DNA of 64,000 nucleotides from Streptomyces sp. JB150 (lineage in GTDB: Bacteria > Actinomycetota > Actinomycetes > Streptomycetales > Streptomycetaceae). Every line of letters starts with the position of its first letter. Within the stretch, counting starts at the first letter, position 1. A program made the position numbers and the translations under genes. The notes beneath the pieces are model-generated. The model did no database searches, was not told the DNA's origin, and saw only the letters and a list, made by a program, of their open reading frames with translations. Shown here piece after piece: positions 32,848 through 41,702 of this stretch. The DNA is taken from positions 3,216,169-3,280,168 of the forward strand of contig NZ_CP049780.1 in NCBI RefSeq assembly GCF_011193355.1, written 5' to 3'.

Positions 32848-34488
32848 TCAGGAGACCAGTTCCCGTTCGGCCGCCTTCTCGGGCGAGGCGCTCCCGGTCG
32901 CCGCCGGCGCCGCACCCTCCACGTGCTGCGCCGGGCGCTTCGGCAGCGCGGTCATCAGCAGGAAGATCACGGCCAGCACGCCGGCCACCCAGCCGAGGGC
33001 GTGCTGGAAGGCGTTCACGAAGGCCGGACCCGTCCCGGCCGGGGTCAGGTGCTCGTCGATCACGCCGTAGAAGACCACGGACACCAGGCCGAGCCCGAGT
33101 GCGTTGCCCATCTGCTGCACGGTGTTGATGAGCCCGGACGCCGAACCCGCGTGCTCGCGCGGCACCTCCGACAGCACCGCGTCGGTCAGCGGGGCGACGA
33201 TCAGCCCCATCCCGACGCCCATCACGACCAGCGGCAGCGCCATCTGCCAGGGGGCGATGGACAGGCCGTAGCGGTCGCACTCCCAGAGGTAGAGCAGCAC
33301 GCCCGCCGCCATGATCAGCGCGCCCGCCTGGAGGACCTTGCGGCCGAAGCGCGGGACCAGCTTCTGCACGGACAGCCCGGCCGCCACGGAGACGGCGACG
33401 GAGAACGGCACACCGGTCAGACCCGCCTTCAACTCGCCCCAGCCCAGACCGATCTGCAGATACAGCGTCCACACCAGGAAGAAGATGCCGAGCGCCACCC
33501 CGAACACGGTCTGCACGGCGATGCCCGCCGCGAAGCTCTTCACCCGGAACAGGGACAGTTCCACCAGCGGGGAGCCGTCGCGGGCGGCCTTGCGCCGCTC
33601 GTACGCCACCAGCGCCGCGAAGACGACGAACGCGCCGGCCATGGACAGATGGCCCCACAACGGCCAGCCCAGCTCGCGGCCACGGGTCAACGGGTAGAGC
33701 AGCATCAGCAGGCCCAGCGTCACCAGCGCGACACCGGCCAGGTCCAGCTTGAGGGCGCGCGGCGCCTTGGACTCGGTGATGAAACGGCCGCCCAGGATCA
33801 GGCCCGCGAGGCCGACCGGCAGGTTGATGAGGAAGATGGGGCGCCATTCGAGCCCGAACAGGTTCCACTCCGTCAGCAGCGCGCCCAGCAGCGGCCCGGA
33901 GACCGCGCCGAGCCCGACGACCGCGCCGAACAGCCCGAAGACCTTGCCCCGTTCGTGCGCCGGGAAGGTGGCGTGCACGATCGACAGCACCTGAGGCACC
34001 ATCAGCGCGGCCATGGCGCCCTGCAGGACGCGCGCGGCGACCAGCATCTCCGGGTTCGCGGCGAGTCCGCACAGCGCGGAGGCGACGGTGAAGCCGCCGA
34101 TGCCGATGAGGAACACCCGCTTACGGCCGTGGATGTCGCCGAGACGGCCACCGGTGATCAGGCCGGCGGCGAAGGCGAGGGCGTAACCGGCGGTGATCCA
34201 CTGGATCTGGGCGACGGACGCGCCCGCCTCCCGCTGGATGGACGGGATGGCGATGTTGACGATCGTGACGTCGACGAGGTCCATGAAGGCCGCCGTCATC
34301 ACGATGGCCAGCGCGAACCAGCGGCGCCGGTCGGGCCCGGTGCTCCCGGTGGAGCCGGTGCTCCCTATGGATCCGGCGGTGTCCTTGGAGTCGATGGGTC
34401 CCGTGGGATCGATGGTTCCAGTGATGGTTCCAGTGGGATCGCTGGTTCTCGTGGAGTCGGTGGTTCTGGTGGAGTCGCTGGAGGTCAT
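32848..34488 (-). CDS. DHA2-family (14-TM) MFS drug efflux protein
   Basis: A 546-aa proton-coupled exporter. Fourteen TM helices are readable, from ALAIVMTAAFMDLVDVTIVN to LGWVAGVLAVIFLLMTAL. Motif A is GGRLGDIHGRKRVFL; motif D1-like LVDVTIVNIAIPSI and motif C-like GPLLGALL are present. An unusual Thr/Ser/Gly/Asp-rich 50-residue N terminus (DSTRT, SIGSTGSTGSTG) is encoded by short GGTTCC/GGATCC-like repeats. Divergent from a WYL regulator with a shared inverted repeat, so probably controlled by it. Substrate unknown. Confidence 0.9.
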   Translation of the reverse strand: MTSSDSTRTTDSTRTSDPTGTITGTIDPTGPIDSKDTAGSIGSTGSTGSTGPDRRRWFALAIVMTAAFMDLVDVTIVNIAIPSIQREAGASVAQIQWITAGYALAFAAGLITGGRLGDIHGRKRVFLIGIGGFTVASALCGLAANPEMLVAARVLQGAMAALMVPQVLSIVHATFPAHERGKVFGLFGAVVGLGAVSGPLLGALLTEWNLFGLEWRPIFLINLPVGLAGLILGGRFITESKAPRALKLDLAGVALVTLGLLMLLYPLTRGRELGWPLWGHLSMAGAFVVFAALVAYERRKAARDGSPLVELSLFRVKSFAAGIAVQTVFGVALGIFFLVWTLYLQIGLGWGELKAGLTGVPFSVAVSVAAGLSVQKLVPRFGRKVLQAGALIMAAGVLLYLWECDRYGLSIAPWQMALPLVVMGVGMGLIVAPLTDAVLSEVPREHAGSASGLINTVQQMGNALGLGLVSVVFYGVIDEHLTPAGTGPAFVNAFQHALGWVAGVLAVIFLLMTALPKRPAQHVEGAAPAATGSASPEKAAERELVS

Positions 34489-34495
34489 GACGCGA

Positions 34496-34531
34496 AACTA
34501 GGCCCCGAGTAGGTCAGGTCGTGTCCTAGTT
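34496..34531. promoter_or_regulatory. Inverted repeat in MFS/WYL divergent promoter
   Basis: AACTAGG (34496-34502) and CCTAGTT (34525-34531), 22 bp apart and flanking an AGGTCAGGTC direct repeat, fill most of the 61-bp gap. A likely operator of the WYL regulator acting on both genes. Confidence 0.55.
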
Positions 34532-34549
34532 CTCCGGCATCCTCGTCTC

Positions 34550-35515
34550 ATGACGACGGACACCCCGGCCCGGCTGCTACAGCTCCTCTCCCTCCTCCAG
34601 ACCCCGCGCGAGTGGCCCGGCGGCGAGCTGGCCGACCGGCTCGCGGTCTCCCGGCGCACGGTCCGGCGGGACATCGACCGGCTGCGCGAGCTGGGCTACC
34701 CCGTGCAGGCGACCAAGGGCTCCGACGGCGGCTACCGGCTGGTCGCGGGCAAGGCCATGCCGCCGCTCGTCCTCGACGACGAGGAGGCGGTGGCCATCGC
34801 GGTCGGCCTGCGGGCCGGCGCCGGACACGCCGTCGAGGGCGTGGACGAGGCGTCGGTACGGGCCCTGGCCAAGCTGGAGCAGGTGCTGCCGTCCCGGCTG
34901 CGCCACCGCGTCGCCACGCTCCAGGCCGCCACCACGCCCCTGACCAGCGGCGACGGTCCGAGCATCGCCCCCGAGACACTGACCGTCATGGCCTCGACGG
35001 TGGCCGGCCACGAGCGGCTGCGGTTCGCCTACCGCGCCAAGGACGGCACCGAGTCCCGCCGCCTCACCGAGCCGTACCGCCTGGTGTCGACCGGCCGCCG
35101 CTGGTACCTCGTCGCCTACGACCTCGACCGCGCGGACTGGCGTACCTTCCGCGTCGACCGGATCAGCGACCCCTTCGCCACCGGCGCCCGCTTCACCCCG
35201 CGCGAACTGCCCACGGGGAGCGCGGCGGAGTACCTCCGGCGGTCGATCGCCCGGCAGAGCGAGACGTACGACTTCACGGTCACCTTCGCGGCCCCCGCCC
35301 AGGCCGTCGGGGACCGCCTGCCGTCCTGGGTGGGCACGCCGGAACCCCTGGACGACGCCACCTGCCGCCTCCACGGCACGACCGGCGACCCGGTGGAGTG
35401 GCTGGCGGTACGCCTCGCCATGCTGGGCCACGAGTTCAGCGTCCAGGAGCCCGCGGAACTGGTGGAGTGCGTACGGGAGCTGGGGGGCCGGCTGACCCGG
35501 GCGGCGGGTGACTGA
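34550..35515 (+). CDS. WYL-domain (YafY-type) transcriptional regulator
   Basis: A 321-aa protein. HTH_11 domain at residues 8-65 (LLQLLSLLQTPREWPGGELA, VSRRTVRRDIDRLRELGYPV), then a WYL ligand-binding domain with RRWYLVAYDLDRADWRTFRVDRI, and a C-terminal WCX extension (WLAVRLAMLGHEFSVQEP). WYL regulators sense nucleotides or small ligands. It is divergent from the MFS efflux gene, its probable target. ATG start. Confidence 0.9.
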   Translation: MTTDTPARLLQLLSLLQTPREWPGGELADRLAVSRRTVRRDIDRLRELGYPVQATKGSDGGYRLVAGKAMPPLVLDDEEAVAIAVGLRAGAGHAVEGVDEASVRALAKLEQVLPSRLRHRVATLQAATTPLTSGDGPSIAPETLTVMASTVAGHERLRFAYRAKDGTESRRLTEPYRLVSTGRRWYLVAYDLDRADWRTFRVDRISDPFATGARFTPRELPTGSAAEYLRRSIARQSETYDFTVTFAAPAQAVGDRLPSWVGTPEPLDDATCRLHGTTGDPVEWLAVRLAMLGHEFSVQEPAELVECVRELGGRLTRAAGD

Positions 35516-35542
35516 GACCCGGCCGGGCGGCCCGGACACCCC

Positions 35543-36340
35543 CTAGGGGGCGTGTCGCCCCTCCCACGGGAAGTCCCGCAGCGCCGCCAGGTTCCGCAGC
35601 GCCAGCGCGGCCGGACCCGCCGGGCCGGTCGGCGGAGCGTCACCCGCCGCCCAGTTCTCCACGGCCACGCGTACGGCGGCACTGGCGACGGCGGCGGCGA
35701 AGCGGGGGGCGGGGGCGCCTGGGGAAGGGGAGGGAGCGGCCGCGTCGGCCGCGTGTGCAGCGGCAGCCGTGTCGGCCGCGTGCGGCGCAGCGGTCCCGGC
35801 GAGCCCGTCGGGGGTGTGCTCGGCAACGTTGTCGGCGCTCGGGGTGGGGTCCGCGGCGGTCGCGGCGGCGGTCGCCGTGGTGGTCCGTGCCGCCAGGACC
35901 TCCGCCAGCGTGCCCTCCGCCTCCTGGCACACCTCGGCCCACACCTTCCGCAGCGCCGGGCTGGTGGTGGCCAGGCGGATGAGGGTGCGGACCCACTCCC
36001 AGGACGCGGCCGAGACCCCGGCGCCCGGGGACAGGGTGTGCCGGACGGCGTGTTCCAGGGCCTCGGGCACGGACAGGCCGGCCGGGGCCTCGCGCACCGC
36101 CTCGGCCCAGCGCTGGGCGCCGGCGGCGTAGAGCGGGGCGACGGCCTCTTCCTTGCCGGCGAAGTAGCGGTAGAAGGTGCGCGGTGCGATGCCCGCGGCC
36201 CGGGCGATGTCCTCGGCGCGGGTGGCGCGCAGGCCCTGACGGACGAACAGGCCGGCCGCCGCGCGGGCGATCTCCATCCGGGTGGCCGCCTTGCGCCGCT
36301 CGGTCAGCGAGGACGGCTGTGCTGGGGTGGTGCTGGTCAC
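35543..36340 (-). CDS. TetR-family regulator
   Basis: A 265-aa TetR. HTH: RMEIARAAAGLFVRQGLRAT and AEDIARAAGIAPRTFYRYF (about 21-62), followed by a helical ligand domain. A 60-residue Ala/Pro/His/Asp-rich insert (about 160-215) divides the C-terminal region. The stop codon lies in a CCCCCTAGGGGG palindrome. GTG start with no clear Shine-Dalgarno. The gene lies next to hrdD, as SCO3201 does in S. coelicolor, a TetR whose overexpression is reported to block differentiation. That orthology is my inference from position and cannot be verified here. Confidence 0.88.
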   Translation of the reverse strand: MTSTTPAQPSSLTERRKAATRMEIARAAAGLFVRQGLRATRAEDIARAAGIAPRTFYRYFAGKEEAVAPLYAAGAQRWAEAVREAPAGLSVPEALEHAVRHTLSPGAGVSAASWEWVRTLIRLATTSPALRKVWAEVCQEAEGTLAEVLAARTTTATAAATAADPTPSADNVAEHTPDGLAGTAAPHAADTAAAAHAADAAAPSPSPGAPAPRFAAAVASAAVRVAVENWAAGDAPPTGPAGPAALALRNLAALRDFPWEGRHAP

Positions 36341-36342
36341 TA

Positions 36343-36375
36343 CGGCAGGCTATGCCGTTGTGGCACAATCTGCCA
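36343..36375 (-). promoter_or_regulatory. Tandem TetR-type operators
   Basis: CGGCA-N5-TGCCG (36343-36357) and TGGCA-N5-TGCCA (36361-36375) share the same half-sites and spacing, with centres 18 bp apart, directly before the tetR GTG. Two side-by-side 15-bp palindromes fit autoregulation by a TetR dimer pair. Confidence 0.65.
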
Positions 36376-36849
36376 CCGGCGGTGGGCCACCCCGGGGTTC
36401 AGGTACGGGGTGCCCCGCCGCTCAGCCATGCCCGCGCGTGTGCGCGCCCGCACAGGCAGAAAAAGAGCCGGACTCCGACGCCCGGGGGAAGGCGCCGAAG
36501 CCCGGCTGGGAGAGTCCCGGCGCCGGGGGGAGTGCGTCGGGACGTGGCTTCATATGGGTGGTGTGGTGCGTGTGGGTGGAGTACCGAGGCCTCGCGGTGA
36601 CCAAACTCCTGTACCCGGAAGTCTTGTTCCCGGCCGCTCACGGGTTGAAGCGACGTTACATCGCCACATTTGCGCGGGCTTTCGCCACCCGGCGCACGCG
36701 GCCCCCCGCCGGTCGTACGCCGTCCGGAGAGCCGTTCGCCCGGCCGTTCACGCCACGCGACCGCCCGCGCGGCCGTCCACGCGAGTGACGCCGGGCCGTG
36801 CTCGCGGCGGCCCGCGCGACTGTTCGCGCAGGCCGTCGCTCGCCCGAGG
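36376..36849. other. Gene-free region downstream of hrdD
   Basis: About 470 bp between the hrdD stop and the tetR operators. Short open frames on both strands have no ribosome-binding site and show no wobble-position bias. I see no strong hairpin; part may be hrdD 3' UTR. Confidence 0.4.
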
Positions 36850-37878
36850 TCACGCCGCCGCGTCGAACCCCGTGTCCCGCGCCAGCTTCTTCAGCTCCAG
36901 CAGCGCGTGCTTCTCGATCTGCCGGATGCGCTCACGGGTCAGCCCGTGCTCCTTGCCGACCTCGGTCAGGGTGCGCTCGCGGCCGTCCTCGATGCCGTAC
37001 CGCATCTTGATGATGGAGGCCGTGCGCTGGTCGAGGCGGCCGATCAGGTCGTCCAGCTCCTCGCTGCGCAGCAGGGTGAGCACCGACTGCTCGGGCGACA
37101 CGGCGGAGGTGTCCTCCAGCAGGTCGCCGAACTGGGTCTCGCCCTCGTCGTCCACGGACATGTTCAGCGAGACCGGGTCGCGGGCCCAGTCGAGCACGTC
37201 CGTCACGCGCTCCGGCGTCGAGCCCAGCTCCGCGGCGATCTCGGCGGGCTCCGGGTCCCGGCCGTGCTCACGGTTGAACTCGCGCTGCACGCGGCGGATG
37301 CGGCCCAGCTCCTCCACGAGGTGGACGGGCAGGCGGATGGTGCGGGACTGGTCGGCTATGGAACGGGTGATGGCCTGACGGATCCACCAGGTCGCGTAGG
37401 TGGAGAACTTGAAGCCCTTGCGGTAGTCGAACTTCTCCACGGCGCGGACCAGGCCGGCGTTGCCCTCCTGGATCAGGTCCAGCAGCGGCAGGCCGCTGCG
37501 CGGATAGCGGCGGGCGACGGCGACGACGAGGCGCAGGTTGGAGCGGATGAAGACGTCCTTGGCCCGCTCCCCCTCGGCGACCAGGGCTTCCAGCTCCTCG
37601 CGGGAGGCCTCGGTCTTCGACTCCTCGTACCCGTCGAGGATCTGCTGTGCGAACACGCCCGCTTCGATGATCTGGGACAGCTCGACTTCCTTCGCGGCGT
37701 CGAGCAGCGGCGTCCGCGCGATCTCGTCCAGGTACATACCGACCAGGTCGCGGTCCGCGATCTCGCCGCCATGGGCGCGGACACTGCCTGCCGCGTCGAC
37801 GGTGTCTCCCCCGGACCCGACAGCCTGGGTGGTACCCCCAGCCGCAGACGTACGACGGGCGACGGCACGGGTTGCCAT
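36850..37878 (-). CDS. hrdD: Sigma-70 family factor HrdD
   Basis: A 342-aa group-2 sigma factor directing RNA polymerase; non-essential principal-type factor in Streptomyces. Regions seen: 1.2 (DLVGMYLDEIARTPLLDAAK), 2 (NLRLVVAVARRY, LPLLDLIQEGNAGLVRAVEK, FSTYATWWIRQAITR), 3 (IRLPVHLVEELGRIRR) and 4 (MRYGIEDG, LTRERIRQIEKHALLELKKL). It lacks the long acidic N terminus of HrdB. ATG 37878 with GGGAG 6 nt upstream; the frame is open further up but without family sequence. A perfect SigR-type promoter lies 117 bp upstream, and hrdD is a known SigR target in S. coelicolor. Confidence 0.95.
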   Translation of the reverse strand: MATRAVARRTSAAGGTTQAVGSGGDTVDAAGSVRAHGGEIADRDLVGMYLDEIARTPLLDAAKEVELSQIIEAGVFAQQILDGYEESKTEASREELEALVAEGERAKDVFIRSNLRLVVAVARRYPRSGLPLLDLIQEGNAGLVRAVEKFDYRKGFKFSTYATWWIRQAITRSIADQSRTIRLPVHLVEELGRIRRVQREFNREHGRDPEPAEIAAELGSTPERVTDVLDWARDPVSLNMSVDDEGETQFGDLLEDTSAVSPEQSVLTLLRSEELDDLIGRLDQRTASIIKMRYGIEDGRERTLTEVGKEHGLTRERIRQIEKHALLELKKLARDTGFDAAA

Positions 37879-37994
37879 GCGTGCTCCCTTGCGATGTGAG
37901 GTCAGCGGGCGTTCCTTCGGACGCTCGGCACTGGTGGTGGACTCTCGCTGCTGTTGCTCGATCCTCTGCCGAGTGCCCTGCATCCGATGGAAAC

Positions 37995-38020
37995 AACGAC
38001 TGGAATCCGGACAGAATTCC
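37995..38020 (-). promoter_or_regulatory. SigR-dependent promoter of hrdD
   Basis: On the minus strand GGAAT (38020-38016), exactly 18 bases, then GTT (37997-37995): the full SigR consensus. Transcription would start about 110 bp before the hrdD ATG, giving thiol-oxidative stress induction. The rest of 37879-38265 holds no gene I can support. Confidence 0.82.
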
Positions 38021-38265
38021 CAAGCCGACCCTCGATTTTTCTGATCATGCAGTACCCTGTGCCGCCGCACGTGCGCGACGGCACCGTCGCGACCCACGCA
38101 GACGCAGGTCAGAAGGGTCCTGAGGGCCGTACGCGCGTCCTGTCCCACCGCCCCCACCCCTCCACGGATGAGACGGCGGTCACATCGCCCTCACGAGGTC
38201 TTCACCCGAATAGACGAACCGCGCCGCCCGGAGGTTGCCGGGCTGAGCCGAACCGCACCGACCGC

Positions 38266-39057
38266 TCAGCCGAACTGCACCGACCGCTTCGCCAGACCCA
38301 TCCAGAACCCGTCGATCACGGACTTCTGTTCCCCCAGCTCACCGACCGCGTCCGCGGCGCCCAGCGTCACGAACAGCGGGGCGAAGTGCTCGGTGCGCGG
38401 GTGGGCGTAGCGGCCCGCCGGGGCCTTGTTCGGGAAGTCCAGCAGGGCGTCGACGTCCCGCGACTCCAGCGCCCGCCGCCCCCAGTCGTCGAACTCGGCC
38501 GACCAGCCCGGCACGCCGGGCCCGGTGTGGCGCAGGGCGGCGAGGTTGTGGGTGAAGAAGCCGGAGCCGACGATCAGCACCCCCTCGTCGCGCAGCGGCG
38601 CGAGCCGCCGGCCGATCTCCATCAGGCGCACCGGGTCGAGGGTGGGCAGGGAGACCTGCAGGACGGGGATGTCGGCGTCCGGGTACATCTCGACGAGCGG
38701 GACGTACGCGCCGTGGTCGAGCCCCCGGTCCGGGATGTCCTGGACGGGCATGCCGGGGGCGCGCAGGAGCTTGCGCACGGACTCGGCGAGCGCGGGGGCG
38801 CCCGGCGCGTCGTAGCGGACCCGGTAGTAGTGCTCGGGGAAGCCCCAGAAGTCGTACACGAGGGGGACGGGCTCGGTGGCCGCGAGGGCGAGCGGGGCCT
38901 CCTCCCAGTGGGCGGAGACCATGAGGATCGCCCTGGGGCGCGGCAGTGCGGCCGACCAGGCGGCCAGCTCGCCGGGCCAGACCGGGTCGTCCGCGAGCGG
39001 CGGGGCGCCGTGGCTGAGGTAGAGCGCGGGCATGCGCTCCTGGGTGGTGGCGGCCAT
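38266..39057 (-). CDS. DODA-type class III extradiol dioxygenase
   Basis: A 263-aa non-haem metal enzyme of the YgiD/4,5-DOPA dioxygenase family (LigB superfamily). Metal and catalytic His motifs: LYLSHGAPP (His ~16), SAHWEE (~50), DHGAYVPL (~119), GSGFFTHNL (~173). Natural substrates of bacterial members are catechols. Divergent from a MarR regulator across a 107-bp AT-rich promoter region, so probably induced by an aromatic ligand through that regulator. Confidence 0.9.
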   Translation of the reverse strand: MAATTQERMPALYLSHGAPPLADDPVWPGELAAWSAALPRPRAILMVSAHWEEAPLALAATEPVPLVYDFWGFPEHYYRVRYDAPGAPALAESVRKLLRAPGMPVQDIPDRGLDHGAYVPLVEMYPDADIPVLQVSLPTLDPVRLMEIGRRLAPLRDEGVLIVGSGFFTHNLAALRHTGPGVPGWSAEFDDWGRRALESRDVDALLDFPNKAPAGRYAHPRTEHFAPLFVTLGAADAVGELGEQKSVIDGFWMGLAKRSVQFG

Positions 39058-39082
39058 GTCCGGCGGCTCCTTCCGAAGCGGT

Positions 39083-39093
39083 AACTTTAAGTT
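39083..39093. promoter_or_regulatory. AT-rich palindrome in dioxygenase/MarR divergent region
   Basis: AACTT-T-AAGTT, 25 bp before the dioxygenase ATG, followed by repeated TTCAAG/CTTTAAG/GTTCAACGTTCAAG words up to 39138. Candidate MarR operators in an otherwise GC-rich setting. Confidence 0.5.
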
Positions 39094-39164
39094 TCAAGCT
39101 TTACGCTTCCACCGTACGCTTCGTTTGTTCAACGTTCAAGGACCGGCCTCGTACAGTGGTACTC

Positions 39165-39677
39165 ATGAACACGGCAGCCGCACCCGACCCGGCGGAGCCC
39201 CGTTGGCTCACCGCCGAGGAACAGCTCGTCTGGCGCTCGTACATCGAGGCCGCCACCCTGCTGGAGGACCATCTCGACCGTCAGCTCCAGCGTGACGCGG
39301 GAATGCCGCACGTGTACTACGGCCTGCTGGTCAAGCTCGCCGAGTCGCCGCGCCGCCGGCTGCGCATGACCGAACTCGCCAAGCACGCCAAGATCACCCG
39401 CTCCCGGCTCTCGCACGCCGTCGCCCGCCTGGAGAAGAGCGGCTGGGTCCGCCGGGAGGACTGCCCCTCCGACAAGCGCGGCCAGTTCGCCGTCCTCACC
39501 GACGAGGGGATGGAGGTACTGCGCCGGTCCGCGCCGGGCCATGTCGCCGCCGTACGCCAGGCGGTCTTCGACCGGCTCACCCCGGAACAGCAGAAGTCCC
39601 TCGGCGAGATCATGCGGATCATCGCCGAGGGACTTCAGCCGGCCGAGGCGGGTGCGGATCTGCCCTGGCTCAGGTGA
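39165..39677 (+). CDS. MarR-family regulator
   Basis: A 170-aa winged-helix regulator: LRMTELAKHAKITRSRLSHA (recognition helix, about 69-88), then the wing RLEKSGWVRREDCPSDKRGQ and the C-terminal dimer helix with QQKSLGEIMRIIAEG. It has a Cys in the wing (REDCPSDKR), a possible oxidation sensor. ATG 39165 is 6 bp after TACAGT, so the message may be leaderless. Divergent from the dioxygenase gene. Confidence 0.9.
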   Translation: MNTAAAPDPAEPRWLTAEEQLVWRSYIEAATLLEDHLDRQLQRDAGMPHVYYGLLVKLAESPRRRLRMTELAKHAKITRSRLSHAVARLEKSGWVRREDCPSDKRGQFAVLTDEGMEVLRRSAPGHVAAVRQAVFDRLTPEQQKSLGEIMRIIAEGLQPAEAGADLPWLR

Positions 39678-39800
39678 GCCGAGGGGGTGTCCGAGCCGGG
39701 GGCTCCTACCGAGCACGCTTCTGAGCCAGAAGGGCATGTGAGCCGAGGGGGTCAAACGAGCTGGACGAGGGCTGGCCAGCACCTCGTACCCGGCAGACCG

Positions 39801-39840
39801 TCCTGGGCCCGGCGGCCGGAGTGGGCCGCCGGGCCCGGGA
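39801..39840. terminator. Bidirectional terminator
   Basis: A 17-bp stem (39801-39817 with 39824-39840) with a single G-T pair, between the convergent MarR and MFS genes. Confidence 0.82.
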
Positions 39841-39846
39841 CGGTGG

Positions 39847-41394
39847 TCAGTGCGCGATCACCGGCACCGGCACCTCGTCCTCGGCCGTGGCGCCCGCGCC
39901 CGAGCCGGTGACCGTGGTGGTGCCCGGCCGCCCGGCGTTGACGAGGGTCAGGGCGATCGCCGCGGCGGCCACCAGGATGCCGACGGCGAACCAGATCGCG
40001 CTGGTGTAGCCCTGCACCATGGCCTCCAGCTGGACCAGCTGCTGCTGGGAGCGGGAGGTCGCCGAGCCGAGGTGGTCGGCGATGTACGACGTGGTGGCGG
40101 ACGCGGCGATGGTGTTCAGCAGCGCCGTACCGATCGCGCCGCCCACCTGCTGCGAGGTGTTCACCATCGCGGAGGCCACGCCGGCGTCCCGCGCCTCGAC
40201 GCCCTGCGTGGACAGGGACATCGCCGGCATGAACGCCGTACCCATGCCGAGGCCCAGCAGCAGCATCGCCGGCATCAGCAGGGCGGCGTAGGAGGAGTCG
40301 ATCTCCATCTGCGTCAGCAGCAGCATGCCGACCGCGGCGACCAGGAAGCCGGGGCCCATGAGCAGGCGCGGCGCGACCCGGGTCATCAGGCGGGTGCCGA
40401 TCTGGGTGGAGCCCGTGATCATGCCCGCGATCATCGGCAGGAAGGCGAAACCGGTCTTGACCGGCGAGTAGCCCTTCACGACCTGCAGGTAGTAGGTCAG
40501 GAAGAGGAACAGGCCGAACATCGCGATGATCGCGAGACCGAGGGAGAGGTAGACACCGCCGCGGTTGCGCTCGGTGATCACGCGCAGCGGCAGCAGCGGC
40601 GCCTTCACCTTCGCCTCGACCAGTACGAACGCGAGCAGCAGCACGGCCGAGCCGACGAACATGCCGATCGTGACGCTGTCGCTCCAGCCGTCGGACTCGG
40701 CGCGGGTGAAGCCGTAGACCAGCGCGACCAGGCCCAGCGTGGACAGCAGGACGCCCGGGATGTCGAGCGGGTTGCGGTTGCGGCCGCCCTCCGGCTCACG
40801 GATGACGAACCAGGCACCGGCCGCGGCGACCACCGCGAACGGGATGTTGACGAGAAACGTCCAGCGCCAGTCCAGGTACTCGGTGAGGAACCCGCCGAGG
40901 ATCAGACCGACGGCGCCACCGCCACCGGCGATCGCACCGTAGATGCCGAACGCCTTGGCGCGCTCCTTGGCGTCGGTGAACATCACCGCGAGCAGCGAGA
41001 GCGCGGCGGGCGCGAGCAGGGCGCCGAAGACACCCTGGAGGGCGCGGGCGCCGAACATCATCGCCTCGTTGGTGGCGGCACCGCCCAGCGCGGAGGCCAC
41101 CGCGAAGCCGGCCAGACCGACGACGAAGGCGCGCTTACGGCCCCACAGGTCCGCGATCCGGCCGCCGAACAGCAGCAGACCGCCGAAGGCGAGGGCGTAC
41201 GCCGTGACCACCCACTGGCGGTTGCCGTCCGATATGCCCAGGTCCTGCTGGGCGGAGGGCAGGGCGATGTTCACGATGGTCGCGTCGAGCACGACCATCA
41301 GCTGGGCGAGCGCGATGAAGATGAGCGCTCTCCAGCGCCCGGGATCGGGCGCGGGAACGGGTGTGGCGGAAGCCTTGGCGGCTGTCTGAGACAT
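39847..41394 (-). CDS. DHA2-family (14-TM) MFS exporter
   Basis: A 515-aa drug-proton antiporter. Seen: LMVVLDATIVNIALPSAQQD (TM1, motif D1), GGRIADLWGRKRAFV (motif A), GAVGLILGGFL (motif C). Fourteen hydrophobic helices end in WFAVGILVAAAAIALTLV. The C terminus is a short acidic tail (TAEDEVPVPVIAH). ATG 41394 (MSQTAAK) is preferred; a GTG four codons earlier is possible. The gene lies downstream of a same-strand TetR gene, a usual arrangement for regulated efflux. Distinct from the exporter at 32848. Confidence 0.9.
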   Translation of the reverse strand: MSQTAAKASATPVPAPDPGRWRALIFIALAQLMVVLDATIVNIALPSAQQDLGISDGNRQWVVTAYALAFGGLLLFGGRIADLWGRKRAFVVGLAGFAVASALGGAATNEAMMFGARALQGVFGALLAPAALSLLAVMFTDAKERAKAFGIYGAIAGGGGAVGLILGGFLTEYLDWRWTFLVNIPFAVVAAAGAWFVIREPEGGRNRNPLDIPGVLLSTLGLVALVYGFTRAESDGWSDSVTIGMFVGSAVLLLAFVLVEAKVKAPLLPLRVITERNRGGVYLSLGLAIIAMFGLFLFLTYYLQVVKGYSPVKTGFAFLPMIAGMITGSTQIGTRLMTRVAPRLLMGPGFLVAAVGMLLLTQMEIDSSYAALLMPAMLLLGLGMGTAFMPAMSLSTQGVEARDAGVASAMVNTSQQVGGAIGTALLNTIAASATTSYIADHLGSATSRSQQQLVQLEAMVQGYTSAIWFAVGILVAAAAIALTLVNAGRPGTTTVTGSGAGATAEDEVPVPVIAH

Positions 41395-41702
41395 GGAGGT
41401 ACCCACTTCGGAACTTCGTGACGGTGAAGAGGCTGGTGAGAAAACTGGTGAGAAAGGCTGTCGGGAAGGGAAAGAAGGCGGACCCGGGAGCCGGCCGGAG
41501 AAGGAACGGCCATGACCTGGGAACGGTCAACGGTCGACCGCCCGCGCCCAGGGCCTAGGAACGACGCGTCACCATCGACGGCCGTATGAACGAGAGAACT
41601 GCTCTGTCTGATCCATCGGAGCTGTGCGTGTCGCTGTGCGGAGCACTGTGAATGTCACTGCGCGTAGCACTGTGGGTGTCGCTGTGGGTGTCGCTGTGCG
41701 TG
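41395..41702 (-). other. TetR-MFS intergenic region with GTGTCGCTGTG repeats
   Basis: No gene is supported. From about 41625 to 41705 the DNA iterates near-12-bp words (GTGTCGCTGTGC / GTGTCACTGCGC / GTGTCGCTGTGG) as direct repeats. They lie immediately after the TetR stop and about 230 bp upstream of the MFS start, so they could be binding iterons or slippage products. Confidence 0.5.

Noticed and set aside
32677..34512. 611-aa His/Gln/Arg-rich plus-strand frame
   Set aside because: Shadow of the 14-TM exporter gene on the minus strand.
36399..36641. 80-aa frame between hrdD and tetR
   Set aside because: No ribosome-binding site, no third-position bias and no recognisable composition.
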